Below are positions 31,500-41,382 of a stretch of 50,886 bases of DNA, one piece after another; the stretch's first letter is position 1; every line of letters begins with the position of its first letter. Both the position numbers and the translations under genes were made by a program. Location: the NCBI GenBank assembly GCA_030528645.1, contig JAUMYM010000008.1:1-50886 (forward strand), written 5' to 3'. Below the pieces are notes generated by a model, which worked only from the letters and a program-made list of their open reading frames with translations, was not told the origin of the DNA and made no database searches. The stretch comes from Erysipelotrichaceae bacterium. GTDB taxonomy: Bacteria; Bacillota_I; Bacilli_A; Erysipelotrichales; Erysipelotrichaceae.

Positions 31500-32816
31500 C
31501 TATATCCTCAATCCTTTTGGAAATTTATTTTTTAAATATATTCCATCTCCCTTAGCATAACCAACTATATGTCCTAAATATCTCATAGCTACATATCCCT
31601 TTATGTCACTGGCAATCGTTAACCCTTGTACATATTGTTGAAACTCAACAAAGCTTAACTCGTAATACTGCTTGTGCTTTTCTTTTAGTAAAGCATTGGT
31701 ATATAAATGATGATGTGGAATAAAACGATGATTTTTAACCTCACCCGCTATAACTGCCTTTGCTAAAGTTGGAACTTTTAAATCTAATAATTTTTCTTTA
31801 CTTACATAAACGAATTGTTTAAATTGATAAATATATAAATCAAAATCTATAAAATTATCCTTAAAAAAGGATTTAACACATGGATCAATAGACTCACTTT
31901 TAAGATATTCAAGAGCTTTGTATCCTGTATCCTTCATTTTTTGTAATCGACAGATAAAATGCCCTTCTCCTTCATCCATTGGAAAAATACGTCGTGTATG
32001 ATTTGCAGAAATACCTTTGATTGGATACCCTTTACGACCAAAATCAACTTTGGGATCTACAAGTTGCATATCTGGATGTTGTTTTAAAAACGCTTCTATA
32101 ACTTTTTCATTTTCATTTAAATTATATGTACAAGTTGAATAGACTAAAATACCATCTTTTTTTAACATCGTATACGCATCTTCTAAAATATCTATCTGTC
32201 GCTTACTACAAGTAAGGGTATACTCATAACTCCATTGTTTTAAGGCTTCTTCCTCTTTTTTAAACATCCCTTCACCGGAACATGGCGCATCCACCAAAAT
32301 ATAATCGGCACAACCCTTTAGAACCTTTGCTAAATTTGAAGTTGTGGTGTTGGTCACAATCGCATTACTAACCCCCAAGCGTTCTAAATTACTGACTAAA
32401 ACTTGACAACGCTTATAATCGATTTCATTACTGATAAGCCATCCTGTATGGGCTAAGTATTCTGCAATTTGACCACTTTTTCCACCTGGAGCACTACATA
32501 AATCTACTACAATAGAATCTTGTTTCGGCTTTAAAATCGTCACAGCACTACTAGCACTTGGCTCTTGAAGATAAAATAAACCTGCAATATGCAAAGGATG
32601 TTTACCAAGCTTTAGTTGTGGATTGATATAAAATCCATTAGATGCAAATAAAGATGGCTTTAATGAATGTTCAAAAAGTTCTTTAAATCTTTCTACCGTT
32701 ACTTTTAATGTATTAACACGCAATCCTTTAAAAGGTGGATTCTTTAAACTTTCAAGATACTGAGGATATTCTTCTTGCAATAAATCTTGCATAATTTCTT
32801 TAAATTCTTTATTCAT
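31500..32816 (-). CDS. RsmF-type rRNA (cytosine-C5) methyltransferase (NOL1/NOP2/Sun family)
   Basis: About 438 residues. SAM motif VDLCSAPGGKSGQIAEYL lies near 108-125, the first cysteine motif VDAPCSGEGMF near 180, and the catalytic motif YSTCTYNLNENE near 230. A C-terminal PUA-like part follows, as in RsmF/YebU. The enzyme probably methylates a cytosine in 16S rRNA; the position cannot be read from sequence. I prefer ATG 32816 (MNKEFKEIM) over 32825; both overlap the ribF end and neither has a strong ribosome site. Confidence 0.88.
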   Translation of the reverse strand: MNKEFKEIMQDLLQEEYPQYLESLKNPPFKGLRVNTLKVTVERFKELFEHSLKPSLFASNGFYINPQLKLGKHPLHIAGLFYLQEPSASSAVTILKPKQDSIVVDLCSAPGGKSGQIAEYLAHTGWLISNEIDYKRCQVLVSNLERLGVSNAIVTNTTTSNLAKVLKGCADYILVDAPCSGEGMFKKEEEALKQWSYEYTLTCSKRQIDILEDAYTMLKKDGILVYSTCTYNLNENEKVIEAFLKQHPDMQLVDPKVDFGRKGYPIKGISANHTRRIFPMDEGEGHFICRLQKMKDTGYKALEYLKSESIDPCVKSFFKDNFIDFDLYIYQFKQFVYVSKEKLLDLKVPTLAKAVIAGEVKNHRFIPHHHLYTNALLKEKHKQYYELSFVEFQQYVQGLTIASDIKGYVAMRYLGHIVGYAKGDGIYLKNKFPKGLRI

Positions 32817-33729
32817 GATACACACTTTGCTTTAACGCTTGAACTTCATCTTTTTTTAACTGTTCAATCAAAGCTTCTACACTTTCAAATTTATATTCAT
32901 CACGTAAATATTCATTAAAATACACTGTAATAATTTGATCATAAATATATTGAGAAAAATCTAAAATATACACTTCGACCGAAGGAGTAAGGGATAAATT
33001 AAACGTTGGATTATGACCAATATTAATCATGGCTTTATACATCGTATTAGCATGTTTGACATAACCTAAATATACACCAGGTTTTGGCAATAGAAGTTTA
33101 TGATCAATGGCTAAATTACAAGTTGGAAATCCTATCATACGACCCTTCTGTTTTCCTTTCACAACTAAACCATCGACATGATAATAATAATTCAACAAAC
33201 GATTTGCTTGTTTTACATCACCTTGCTTTAGACAATGACTGATTCTTGTTGAAGAAATTTTTTCGCCTGTATCTTTAATTTCTTCAATCATAATCGTTGG
33301 AAAGAAACTAGATAAAGTTGAAACATCCCCTTTTCCTTGGTGTCCATAATGAAAATCAAAACCACATATTATTGTATCAATATGCAATCTCTCTTTTAAT
33401 AATAGATTAAATTCTTGATAAGTTAGTTTTGCCATTGCTTCATCAAAATGCAAGACAATAAGAAACTCTATCCCAAACTTTTCAATCATTTCTATACGCT
33501 TTTGATAAGTAGTTAAGTACTTATATTGACACATCTTCTTGATAATAATCCAAGGATCTAAATCAAAGGTAATCAATGCACTTGCAATTGTTTTTTCCTT
33601 AGCAACTTCCTTTGCTTTTGAAATCAATGCTTGATGTCCTAAATGTAAACCATCAAAATATCCAATACAAGCAGCAACTTCTACATTTAAACAATCTTTA
33701 TTATTTAAATCTAAATGAAATATTTCCAT
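32809..33729 (-). CDS. ribF: Bifunctional riboflavin kinase/FAD synthetase
   Basis: A 306-residue enzyme that makes FMN and then FAD. The N-terminal FAD synthetase domain has GYFDGLHLGHQALI (23-36) and SSTRISHCLKQGD. The C-terminal riboflavin kinase domain has GKQKGRMIGFPTCNL. Length is typical. ATG 33729 directly follows the truB stop, a common truB-ribF order in Firmicutes. Confidence 0.96.
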   Translation of the reverse strand: MEIFHLDLNNKDCLNVEVAACIGYFDGLHLGHQALISKAKEVAKEKTIASALITFDLDPWIIIKKMCQYKYLTTYQKRIEMIEKFGIEFLIVLHFDEAMAKLTYQEFNLLLKERLHIDTIICGFDFHYGHQGKGDVSTLSSFFPTIMIEEIKDTGEKISSTRISHCLKQGDVKQANRLLNYYYHVDGLVVKGKQKGRMIGFPTCNLAIDHKLLLPKPGVYLGYVKHANTMYKAMINIGHNPTFNLSLTPSVEVYILDFSQYIYDQIITVYFNEYLRDEYKFESVEALIEQLKKDEVQALKQSVYHE

Positions 33730-34575
33730 TTACCATAACCCTCTTAAACAATGGTAGTACCCATCTTCTTTTCTTTGATAAGCTGCAATAACTTCCTTTT
33801 CAAAGGTAATCATCACCACATCATCCATACAATCCAACTTAATTTTCTTACCATGATAAACATCTTGTATGTTGTTATATTCAATCATGGTATACATCAT
33901 ACTTAAGACATCATATCCATTATGTAATTGATAATTACCACATTCCACATCACTTAAAGACACACATTGTTGTAAAGAAACATGACCAACTTGGCTACGT
34001 AACAAACTTTGCATAGTTCCAATGGTTCCTAATCTACAAGCAATGTCTTCACATAAGGTACGAATATATGTTCCACTTGAAACACAAACTTTAAACTCAA
34101 TGGTCTCTTGATTTCTTAATAATTTTATATCATAAATCTCTATTGGACGTTCTTTACGCTGAACTTCAATCCCTTTATGATACAACTCATATAATTTTTG
34201 TCCCTTTACTTTAATCGCACTCATCATAGGAGGCACCTGCATAGAAACACCTAAAAAAGAATCTAAAACTTCTTGAAGTACTTCATCATGAAAACTAGGT
34301 ACTTCCTTTTTTTCTTCTATGACATTACCCCAAATATCTCCTGTATCCGTTTTTATCCCTAATCTTAAAGTAGCAATATACTCTTTTCTTTGCTTCACTA
34401 AAAATTGACTTAACTTTGTTGCTTTTCCAACTAATACAATTAAAACACCCGTTGCATTGTAATCTAAGGTCCCTGTTTGACCAATCGCCTTAATTTTTAA
34501 ATAACGACGTAAAATTGATATAACATCCATCGATGTATAGCCGGCAGGCTTATTAATATATAAGATTCCATTCAT
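33730..34575 (-). CDS. truB: tRNA pseudouridine(55) synthase
   Basis: A 281-residue enzyme that makes pseudouridine 55 in the T-loop of tRNAs. N-terminal GILYINKPAGYTSMDV and the catalytic Asp in GQTGTLDYNATGVL (D38) are present; the usual Pro after GTLD is Tyr. SGTYIRTLCEDI marks the C-terminal part of the core. First gene of a six-gene unit ending at 28900. A TAGGT lies upstream of ATG 34575. Confidence 0.95.
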   Translation of the reverse strand: MNGILYINKPAGYTSMDVISILRRYLKIKAIGQTGTLDYNATGVLIVLVGKATKLSQFLVKQRKEYIATLRLGIKTDTGDIWGNVIEEKKEVPSFHDEVLQEVLDSFLGVSMQVPPMMSAIKVKGQKLYELYHKGIEVQRKERPIEIYDIKLLRNQETIEFKVCVSSGTYIRTLCEDIACRLGTIGTMQSLLRSQVGHVSLQQCVSLSDVECGNYQLHNGYDVLSMMYTMIEYNNIQDVYHGKKIKLDCMDDVVMITFEKEVIAAYQRKEDGYYHCLRGLW

Positions 34576-34607
34576 AATTTTTACCTAAGTTACATTATAC
34601 AACATCG

Positions 34608-34632
34608 TGCTATAATATTGAAGTGCAAGGAG
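34608..34632 (+). promoter_or_regulatory. Extended -10 promoter and ribosome site of the TtcA-like gene
   Basis: TGCTATAAT (34608-34616) is an extended -10 box. AAGGAG (34627-34632) is 5 bases before ATG 34638. Confidence 0.6.
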
Positions 34633-34637
34633 TATCT

Positions 34638-35390
34638 ATGACAATTAAAAAAATATTAGGCGCAATCAAAAAAGCCGACGAAGATTTTGAATTAATTCAA
34701 GAAAATGACTGTATTGCCATTGGAGTAAGTGGTGGAAAAGACTCTACCCTTTTACTACTTGCAATGGCAGAATATCAAAAATTATGTAAATTAGCCTACA
34801 ATAAACACTTTAAAGTAATTGGTATACATATTTCTATGGGCTTTGACGGGATGGATTTTACAAACCATGATCAATTTTTTAAAGAAAAAAACATTGAACT
34901 TCATCACATCCCTAGCCAAATATACGATATTTTAAAACTACACTTAAAAGAAGATAAACTACAATGTTCACTTTGTTCAAAGTTAAAAAAAGGAGCTGTT
35001 ATTAAAGCAGCCAAAGAATTACAATGTAATAAGGTCGCATTTGCACATCATAGTGATGATGCCATTGAAACCTTGATTATGAATGCCATTTATGGTGGAC
35101 GACTAGCAACCTTTGATCCAAAAATGTATTTAACAGACTCACAAGTCACGTTTATACGACCATTTAGTTATCTTTGTGAACAAGATATACGTAATGCTTG
35201 TCAACACTTAAACATTCCTATTGTAAAAAGCACTTGTCCAAACGATGGATTCACTAAACGTCAAGATGCCAAAGAAATGTTGCAATACATTTATAAACAC
35301 TATCCTAGTGCCAAAAAAAATCTAGTCAAAGCATTAACCAATCAAAAACAAGTTCATCTTTGGAATATCACCGGGAATCAAGAAGAATAA
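34638..35390 (+). CDS. TtcA-like PP-loop ATPase, tRNA thiolation type
   Basis: About 250 residues. The ATP-binding PP-loop SGGKDS lies near residue 30, followed by the cysteine pair CSLC near 114-117 and AHHSDDAIETL. The pattern fits the TtcA/TtuA family, which thiolates tRNA bases using an iron-sulfur cluster. The exact base is not decided. GTG 34623 is upstream in frame, but AAGGAG points to ATG 34638. It is transcribed divergently from truB and ends at its own terminator. Confidence 0.85.
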   Translation: MTIKKILGAIKKADEDFELIQENDCIAIGVSGGKDSTLLLLAMAEYQKLCKLAYNKHFKVIGIHISMGFDGMDFTNHDQFFKEKNIELHHIPSQIYDILKLHLKEDKLQCSLCSKLKKGAVIKAAKELQCNKVAFAHHSDDAIETLIMNAIYGGRLATFDPKMYLTDSQVTFIRPFSYLCEQDIRNACQHLNIPIVKSTCPNDGFTKRQDAKEMLQYIYKHYPSAKKNLVKALTNQKQVHLWNITGNQEE

Positions 35391-35391
35391 T

Positions 35392-35416
35392 ACTAGCTAC
35401 TAAAGCTAGTTTTTTT
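35392..35416 (+). terminator. Intrinsic terminator of the TtcA-like gene
   Basis: Perfect 7-bp stem ACTAGCT/AGCTAGT with a 5-base loop, followed by TTTTTT. Confidence 0.85.
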
Positions 35417-35420
35417 ATAC

Positions 35421-35435
35421 TATAATGTCAGTATG
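35421..35435 (+). promoter_or_regulatory. -10 box abutting the start codon of the radical SAM gene
   Basis: TATAAT (35421-35426) stands 6 bases before ATG 35433, where the RNA start would be expected. No purine-rich ribosome site lies between. This suggests a leaderless transcript. Confidence 0.5.
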
Positions 35436-36275
35436 ATAAAACGAATTTATATTGAAATTACCAATGTATGTAACTTAAGTTGTGCCTTCTGTAAAAAAAA
35501 TCATCGTAATGCACATTTTTTAACACTTAAAGAATTTAAACGTATTTTAAATCAAATTAAACCTTATACATCCTATATTTACTTGCATGTTCAAGGAGAA
35601 CCTTTAATGCATCCGCAACTAAAAGAATTTTTAGATTTAGCTTATAACATGAAGTTTTATGTACATCTAACAACCAATGGAACACTACTACATAAACATC
35701 TTATGCTTATGCAACATCCTAGCATACGTAAACTAGCCATTTCTTTGCAAGCCATAGATTATAGTTCCATAGGTTTAGAAGATTACTTCAAAACATTAAG
35801 TTCTCTTATTGAACAAAAACCAAGCAATCAATATCTTGAGCTACGTTTCTGGAATTATAATCAGTTACAAAAACAATCCTCTTACTTATACCAAAAACTA
35901 CAGCATCACTTCTTTTTTCAACCAACCAAAAAACCAAACAGTTTCCAAATACAAGATAAAGTATATGTTCATTTAGATTCCATTTGGCAATGGCCAAGCA
36001 TGCTGGATGAAGATCAAAGTCACATTGGTTATTGTTTAGGTGCCAAAGAAATGCTTGCGATATTATCCAACGGACAAGTAACGGCTTGTTGTATGGATGA
36101 AGGTGGGCAAATCAACTTTGGAAACATCTTTCAACAAGACATGAATGATATTCTTGCAAGTAAACGTTATGTAAGTATGGTGAAAGGCTTTCATAACCAT
36201 CAAGTGATAGAATCACTTTGTCAAAAGTGTACTTATCGTTTACGTTTTAACACAAAAAAGGCTATGAAATCATAG
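35433..36275 (+). CDS. Radical SAM protein with SPASM-like C-terminus
   Basis: A 280-residue protein. The iron-sulfur motif C13-NLS-C17-AF-C20 is followed by a HVQGEPLMHP strand-loop and LTTNGT, as in radical SAM barrels. The C-terminal part has several cysteines (CLGAKE, VTACCMDEGG, LCQKC) in a SPASM-like pattern that may bind an additional cluster. Substrate unknown; relatives modify peptides or sulfatases or act in cofactor synthesis. No precursor peptide gene was seen nearby. Its end overlaps the terminator of the convergent peptidase gene. Confidence 0.85.
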   Translation: MIKRIYIEITNVCNLSCAFCKKNHRNAHFLTLKEFKRILNQIKPYTSYIYLHVQGEPLMHPQLKEFLDLAYNMKFYVHLTTNGTLLHKHLMLMQHPSIRKLAISLQAIDYSSIGLEDYFKTLSSLIEQKPSNQYLELRFWNYNQLQKQSSYLYQKLQHHFFFQPTKKPNSFQIQDKVYVHLDSIWQWPSMLDEDQSHIGYCLGAKEMLAILSNGQVTACCMDEGGQINFGNIFQQDMNDILASKRYVSMVKGFHNHQVIESLCQKCTYRLRFNTKKAMKS

Positions 36276-36278
36276 CCT
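36254..36278 (-). terminator. Intrinsic terminator of the M3 peptidase gene
   Basis: An 8-bp stem AGGCTATG/CATAGCCT with a 4-base loop overlaps both convergent stop codons and is followed on the minus strand by TTTTTT. Confidence 0.8.
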
Positions 36279-37971
36279 ATAATTTTGTATCATCAATACG
36301 ATCTAAGAATGTATTTGCCGTTGTAATAACATCAACTAAGCATCCTTCTTTAAAAGGAGATTTAAGATTTGCTAATTCTACAAGCTGCGTAAATGACTTC
36401 GTCCCACCTGCTTTACACAATCGAACATAATCATTCCAAGCATCTACATCTTTATTTTGCATTTTTAACCAGAATTGCAAGGCACATACTTGAGCGAGAG
36501 TATAGTCAATATAATAGAATGGACTTTCAAAAATATGCCCTTGTTGAAACCAGAAACCACCTTTTTCAAATAATGTATCTTCTTTATATTGCTTCCATGG
36601 TAAATACTGTTTCTCTAAATTACGCCATACTTCCTTGCGTTGTTTTGGAGTATAATCAACATGTTTATATACTTCATGTTGGAAATGATCTACTAAAACT
36701 CCATAAGGTAAAAAGGAAATAGCACCACTAATATGATGGAAATAATATTTTTCAGTATCTTCTTTAAAGAAAGACTTCATCCATGGCCATGCAAAAAACT
36801 CCATTGACATAGAATGAATTTCACACGATTCATACGTCGGCCATAAACATTCAGGCGTTGTAATATCGCGTGACATATATGCTTGAAATGCATGTCCAGC
36901 TTCATGCGTCAATACATCAACATCATGACTTGTACCATTGAAATTAGCAAAGATAAATGGAACTTTATAATTAGCTAACGAAGTACAATATCCCCCACCT
37001 GCTTTATTAGGACGGTTTTTTAAATCCCATAACTCTTGTTGAATTAATATATCAATAAATTCTTTTGTTTCAGGACTCATTTCATGATACATCGTTTTAC
37101 ATGCTTCTATCAATTCATCATAGCTTCCCTTTGGAGTAGGATTTCCTGTTTTAAACTTAACTGAAAAATCATAGTACATTAATTCAGAATAACCTAAACG
37201 TTTCTTTTGACGCTCAATAAACTTGGCTACGGTTGGTGTAACATGATTTAAAATTTCCCTACGATATACACTTACCATATCAGCATTATAATCCAAGCGA
37301 CTCATGCGATAATATCCCAATTCAATGAAATTATCATATCCTAATTCTTTGGCAATTTGATCTCTTAAGTGAACCAATTCATCATAAATACGATCAAATT
37401 CCGCTTCATGTTCTTCATACCATGCAACATTTGCATCAAATGCACGTTTACGAACATCACGATCCATAGATTCACCCTTCGCTGAAATTTGTGATAAATT
37501 TAAGATTTCTCCATCAAATTCAATACGAGCTGATGCTTTTAACTTACTATATTGTGATGTTAATTTATTTTCTTGCTGTAAAAGCGGAATAATTCTTTCA
37601 TCAAACGACTTTACAGCACACTCTGCTAGTTGAAAATACGTACTAGGTATCTCTTTTAACAATTCTTCACGATATGGTTTCGATAAGGCAATCTTACTTA
37701 AACGATTATCAATGACTGCATATAAGGGAGCATATTCATCCCAATAATCATTTTCAGCATTATAAAATTCATCACTTGTATCAATCGTATGACGTATACT
37801 TGATAATACTGACATTGTCGATACATCATTACGAATTTGATTGATTTGATGAAATAATGAAATAAATTCTTGAGCATTATCACACACTTCTAACGTATCT
37901 AAAAGAGCATTCGCTTTGGTATTTATTTCTTCAAAATCTGGTCTTTCATATTTAAAATCTTTAAATAACAT
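36277..37971 (-). CDS. M3 family oligoendopeptidase
   Basis: A 564-residue cytoplasmic zinc peptidase that cuts short peptides. The metal motif HEAGHAFQ lies in the last third, followed by the third-ligand region ESCEIHSMSMEFFAWPW. Length fits the oligoendopeptidase M3 group. The frame is open to 38118 inside purD, but GGAGG lies 7 bases before ATG 37971, which I take as the start; ATG 37977 is too close to it. An extended -10 (TGATAGAAT, 37992-38000) lies between the purine operon terminator and the gene. Confidence 0.93.
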   Translation of the reverse strand: MLFKDFKYERPDFEEINTKANALLDTLEVCDNAQEFISLFHQINQIRNDVSTMSVLSSIRHTIDTSDEFYNAENDYWDEYAPLYAVIDNRLSKIALSKPYREELLKEIPSTYFQLAECAVKSFDERIIPLLQQENKLTSQYSKLKASARIEFDGEILNLSQISAKGESMDRDVRKRAFDANVAWYEEHEAEFDRIYDELVHLRDQIAKELGYDNFIELGYYRMSRLDYNADMVSVYRREILNHVTPTVAKFIERQKKRLGYSELMYYDFSVKFKTGNPTPKGSYDELIEACKTMYHEMSPETKEFIDILIQQELWDLKNRPNKAGGGYCTSLANYKVPFIFANFNGTSHDVDVLTHEAGHAFQAYMSRDITTPECLWPTYESCEIHSMSMEFFAWPWMKSFFKEDTEKYYFHHISGAISFLPYGVLVDHFQHEVYKHVDYTPKQRKEVWRNLEKQYLPWKQYKEDTLFEKGGFWFQQGHIFESPFYYIDYTLAQVCALQFWLKMQNKDVDAWNDYVRLCKAGGTKSFTQLVELANLKSPFKEGCLVDVITTANTFLDRIDDTKL

Positions 37972-38009
37972 AAACATACCTCCTAACAATGATTCTATCA
38001 CAATCCATA

Positions 38010-38042
38010 AAAATAAAATACGTAAGTTACGTATTTTATTTT
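38010..38042 (-). terminator. Intrinsic terminator of the purine operon
   Basis: A perfect 16-bp complement around one central base (AAAATAAAATACGTAA and its reverse complement) just after purD, followed on the minus strand by TATGG after a T-rich arm. Confidence 0.75.
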
Positions 38043-38044
38043 TT

Positions 38045-39292
38045 CTATATATCTTTTGCAATATCCTTACGATAAAATAAATATTCACATTTAATCTTAG
38101 AAACTTCCTGATAAGCATTTTTAGAAGCTTCCTTTAAAGTATCCCCACTACCTGTCACAAATAAAACACGCCCTTTATCATTATAAAACTGATGACCTAC
38201 TTTCTTACTTCCCATATGAAAAAGCGGTGTTTGTACTTTTTCTAAGCCATCAATACGACCTCCAGTTTTAAGTGTTTCCGGATAACCAAGACTCGCTAAT
38301 ACCACTCCTACATAGTATTGTTTTGACCATTGTAAGCTATATTCTTGTTTATTTAACACAGCATCTATAACTTCAAATAAATCACTTTCTAAAGCTAACA
38401 ATAACACTTCCGTTTCAGGATCTCCAAATCGAACATTGTATTCTATGGTTTTTACTCCTTGTTTTGTAAGCATACAACCTGCATATAGAATACCAGTATA
38501 AGGATGATTTAAAGAGGCTAAACCATATACAATGGGCTTTACAATTTGATCGATTGCTTGTTGATACACTTCTTTTGAAATATGATCACAAGGTGTATAA
38601 CTTCCCATGCCACCTGTATTCAAGCCATGATTACCATCATGCACCTTCTTATAATCTTGAGCTAACTGCATGGGAATAATGGTATGTTCATGAACAAAAG
38701 CCAACAAAGAAAATTCTTGTCCCTCTAAAAATTCTTCGATTACTAGTTTATGACCTGAACTTGCAAATTTATCATGTTTCATCATATCTTCAATTGTTTG
38801 ATAAGCCTCTTGATAATCTTGAGCAATAATAACGCCCTTTCCACTTGCTAAACCATCCGCCTTAATTACAATAGGAAATGTTTGTTTCTTTAAGAAATCA
38901 ATAGCCGCCTCAAACTCATAAAAGCACTCAAATTTTGCAGTTGGAATATGAAACTGTTCCATCAAATGCTTACTAAAGACTTTTGAACCTTCTAATTGAG
39001 CACAGTAAGCATCCGGACCAAAAATTCGTAAGTTATGTTTCTTAAAATAATCAACAATTCCTTTTGTAAGTGGTAATTCTGGACCAACAAAGGTTAAATC
39101 AATGCTATGTTCCTTTACAAAGTCAACCAATCCTTCAAAATCCAAAACATCAAGATTTACCATTGTAGCCACATCGCTCATTCCAGGATTTCCTGGAGCT
39201 ACAAATACTTGGCTTACATGCTTACTTTGTTTAAATTTATAACATAAAGCATGTTCTCGACCACCACTACCAATCACTAATATCTTTTTCAT
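38045..39292 (-). CDS. purD: Phosphoribosylamine-glycine ligase
   Basis: A 415-residue ATP-grasp enzyme that joins glycine to phosphoribosylamine (step 2 of IMP synthesis). The N-terminal VIGSGGREHAL is typical, with KADGLASGKGVIIA and NVRFGDPETE in the ATP-grasp core. It is the last gene of the operon, starting 1 bp after purH. No clear ribosome site was seen, so reinitiation is likely. Confidence 0.97.
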   Translation of the reverse strand: MKKILVIGSGGREHALCYKFKQSKHVSQVFVAPGNPGMSDVATMVNLDVLDFEGLVDFVKEHSIDLTFVGPELPLTKGIVDYFKKHNLRIFGPDAYCAQLEGSKVFSKHLMEQFHIPTAKFECFYEFEAAIDFLKKQTFPIVIKADGLASGKGVIIAQDYQEAYQTIEDMMKHDKFASSGHKLVIEEFLEGQEFSLLAFVHEHTIIPMQLAQDYKKVHDGNHGLNTGGMGSYTPCDHISKEVYQQAIDQIVKPIVYGLASLNHPYTGILYAGCMLTKQGVKTIEYNVRFGDPETEVLLLALESDLFEVIDAVLNKQEYSLQWSKQYYVGVVLASLGYPETLKTGGRIDGLEKVQTPLFHMGSKKVGHQFYNDKGRVLFVTGSGDTLKEASKNAYQEVSKIKCEYLFYRKDIAKDI

Positions 39293-39293
39293 A

Positions 39294-40817
39294 CTAATGT
39301 AAAAAGTGACGTACTTTCGTAAATATCATAGCGATGTTATGTTTATTACATTGATCAATTGAATCTTGATCCTTAATAGAACCACCTGGTTGCATAATAG
39401 CCTTAATGCCATAAGTACTAGCTAATTGTACTGTATCATCCATTGGAAAAAACGCATCTGAAGCCATTACTGCATTTATAGATAGTTTACCAGCTTGTTT
39501 TAAGGCAATGCTTGCTGCTTGTATACGATTCATTTGTCCTGCACCTACACCAATGGTTTGTAGATTCTTTGCTATTACGATTGCATTGGATTTTACATGT
39601 TTACACACCTTATAAGCAAATAATAAATCATTCAATTCTTGTTTACTAGCTTGGGCATGCGTAACGGTTGTAAGCTCATAACGATTCACATCATCACTAT
39701 CTTGAACTAACAATCCACCCTTTAATCCAGTCACTTTTTGATAGGAACCACTACATTTTGGTAAGTACGTCATAAGACGAATATTTTTCTTAGCTGTTAA
39801 AATAGCTAGTGCTTCCTGAGTAAATTCTGGTGCCAGTACTATTTCAATAAATAATTCATGTAGTTTTTGAGCAACATCCTTATCTACGATTTGATTAAAT
39901 GCCACAATACCACCAAAAATACTAATCGGATCACTTTCATAAGCTTTTGTATAAGCTTCTAAAACGGTACTACCTAAAGCAACACCACATGGATTCGTAT
40001 GCTTAAGGGCTACACAAGCAATATCTCCATGAAATTCTTCAATGACATTTAATGCAGCTTGTGCATCTTGCAAATTATTATACGATAACTCTTTACCATG
40101 TAATTGTTTACTATTTGCAATACTATAACCTAAGCAATCATCATTCTTTAAAAAATACGCCTTTTGATGAGGATTTTCACCATATCGTAATGATTGTCCT
40201 TTTTCATAAGCAAACACTTTAGGATAATAATCTTTATTTGTAAATGTACTTAAATATCTTGTAATTAAGCTATCATAATAACTTGTATATGCAAAAACCT
40301 TAACTGCTAACTCTAAACGAGTTTCTAATAAAGTATCTCCATACTGTTGAATTTCTTTTAAAACCAATTCATAGTCATTTACATCATGAATAACAGTGAC
40401 ACGTTGATAATTCTTACAAGCTGCCCTTAACATACTTGGACCACCAATATCAATGTTTTCAATTGCCTCCTGTAAAGTCACATTTTCTTTCGCAATGGTT
40501 TCTTTAAAAGGATATAAATTAACACAAACTAAATCAATTTGATCAATATTAAGATTCTTTAATGTATCTTGATGTTCTACATTATCCTTTAATGCTAATA
40601 AACCTGCAAAAATAGTAGGATGTAATGTTTTTACACGACCATCCAGTATTTCTGGAAAAGCAGTTACATCTTCAATTTTTATAACATCGATATTCTCTTT
40701 TTTTAGTAAGGCATACGTTCCACCGGTTGAAATAATCTGATAACCACATGCATGTAACCCTTTTGCAAATTCAACAATATGTGTTTTATCACTTACACTA
40801 ATTAGTGCTTTTTTCAT
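39294..40817 (-). CDS. purH: Bifunctional AICAR transformylase/IMP cyclohydrolase
   Basis: A 507-residue enzyme for the last two steps of IMP synthesis. The N-terminal MGS-like cyclohydrolase domain has ISVSDKTHIVEFAKGL and STGGTY. The transformylase domain has RYGENPHQKA and the catalytic KHTNPCGVALG. ATG 40823 directly abuts GGGAGG, so I chose ATG 40817, six bases after it. It overlaps purN by 20 bp. Confidence 0.97.
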   Translation of the reverse strand: MKKALISVSDKTHIVEFAKGLHACGYQIISTGGTYALLKKENIDVIKIEDVTAFPEILDGRVKTLHPTIFAGLLALKDNVEHQDTLKNLNIDQIDLVCVNLYPFKETIAKENVTLQEAIENIDIGGPSMLRAACKNYQRVTVIHDVNDYELVLKEIQQYGDTLLETRLELAVKVFAYTSYYDSLITRYLSTFTNKDYYPKVFAYEKGQSLRYGENPHQKAYFLKNDDCLGYSIANSKQLHGKELSYNNLQDAQAALNVIEEFHGDIACVALKHTNPCGVALGSTVLEAYTKAYESDPISIFGGIVAFNQIVDKDVAQKLHELFIEIVLAPEFTQEALAILTAKKNIRLMTYLPKCSGSYQKVTGLKGGLLVQDSDDVNRYELTTVTHAQASKQELNDLLFAYKVCKHVKSNAIVIAKNLQTIGVGAGQMNRIQAASIALKQAGKLSINAVMASDAFFPMDDTVQLASTYGIKAIMQPGGSIKDQDSIDQCNKHNIAMIFTKVRHFLH

Positions 40818-41382
40818 AACCATCCTCCCAAATTTTCTTCAATGTTTTACTATAGAATTCATGTTCAATCGCATGAATGGCTTGTATCACTTCGTCTTTG
40901 CTTTTATGTTCAATATTTAATGGATATTGTGCAATAATTTCTCCTTCATCCATATTCTGATCTATAAAATGAATGGTAACTCCTGTTACTTTTACACCAT
41001 AATCCAACGCTTGTTCAATAGCACCTTTTCCTTTAAACGATGGTAATAGCGATGGATGAATATTAATGATTTTTCTAGGATATGCGTTTAATAATTCTTC
41101 TCCAATCATGCGCATATAACCTGCCAAAACAATATAGTCAATTTTTAATGCCATACATTTTTCTTTAATCTTTTTTTCATACTCTCTTTTCGTTTGATAC
41201 TCTTTAGGATGAAAAGAAAAGACTTCAATATTTCGTTGTTTAGCTTTTTCAATCACTGGTGCATTCAAGCAATCCGATACTACGAGTTTAATCTCAGCTT
41301 TTAAATAGCCAGATTCAATCTGCTTATCAATCGCCTCAAAATTACTTCCTGTTCCCGAAGCAAATATAGCTATATTAATCAT
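40798..41382 (-). CDS. purN: Phosphoribosylglycinamide formyltransferase
   Basis: A 194-residue folate-dependent GAR transformylase (step 3). FASGTGSNFEAI lies at the start. The catalytic region IINIHPSLLPSFKGKGAIEQAL and VTIHFIDQNMDEGEIIAQ are both typical. I chose ATG 41382 over 41394 because AGGTG lies 9 bases before it. It overlaps purM by 8 bp. Confidence 0.97.
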   Translation of the reverse strand: MINIAIFASGTGSNFEAIDKQIESGYLKAEIKLVVSDCLNAPVIEKAKQRNIEVFSFHPKEYQTKREYEKKIKEKCMALKIDYIVLAGYMRMIGEELLNAYPRKIINIHPSLLPSFKGKGAIEQALDYGVKVTGVTIHFIDQNMDEGEIIAQYPLNIEHKSKDEVIQAIHAIEHEFYSKTLKKIWEDGYEKSTN

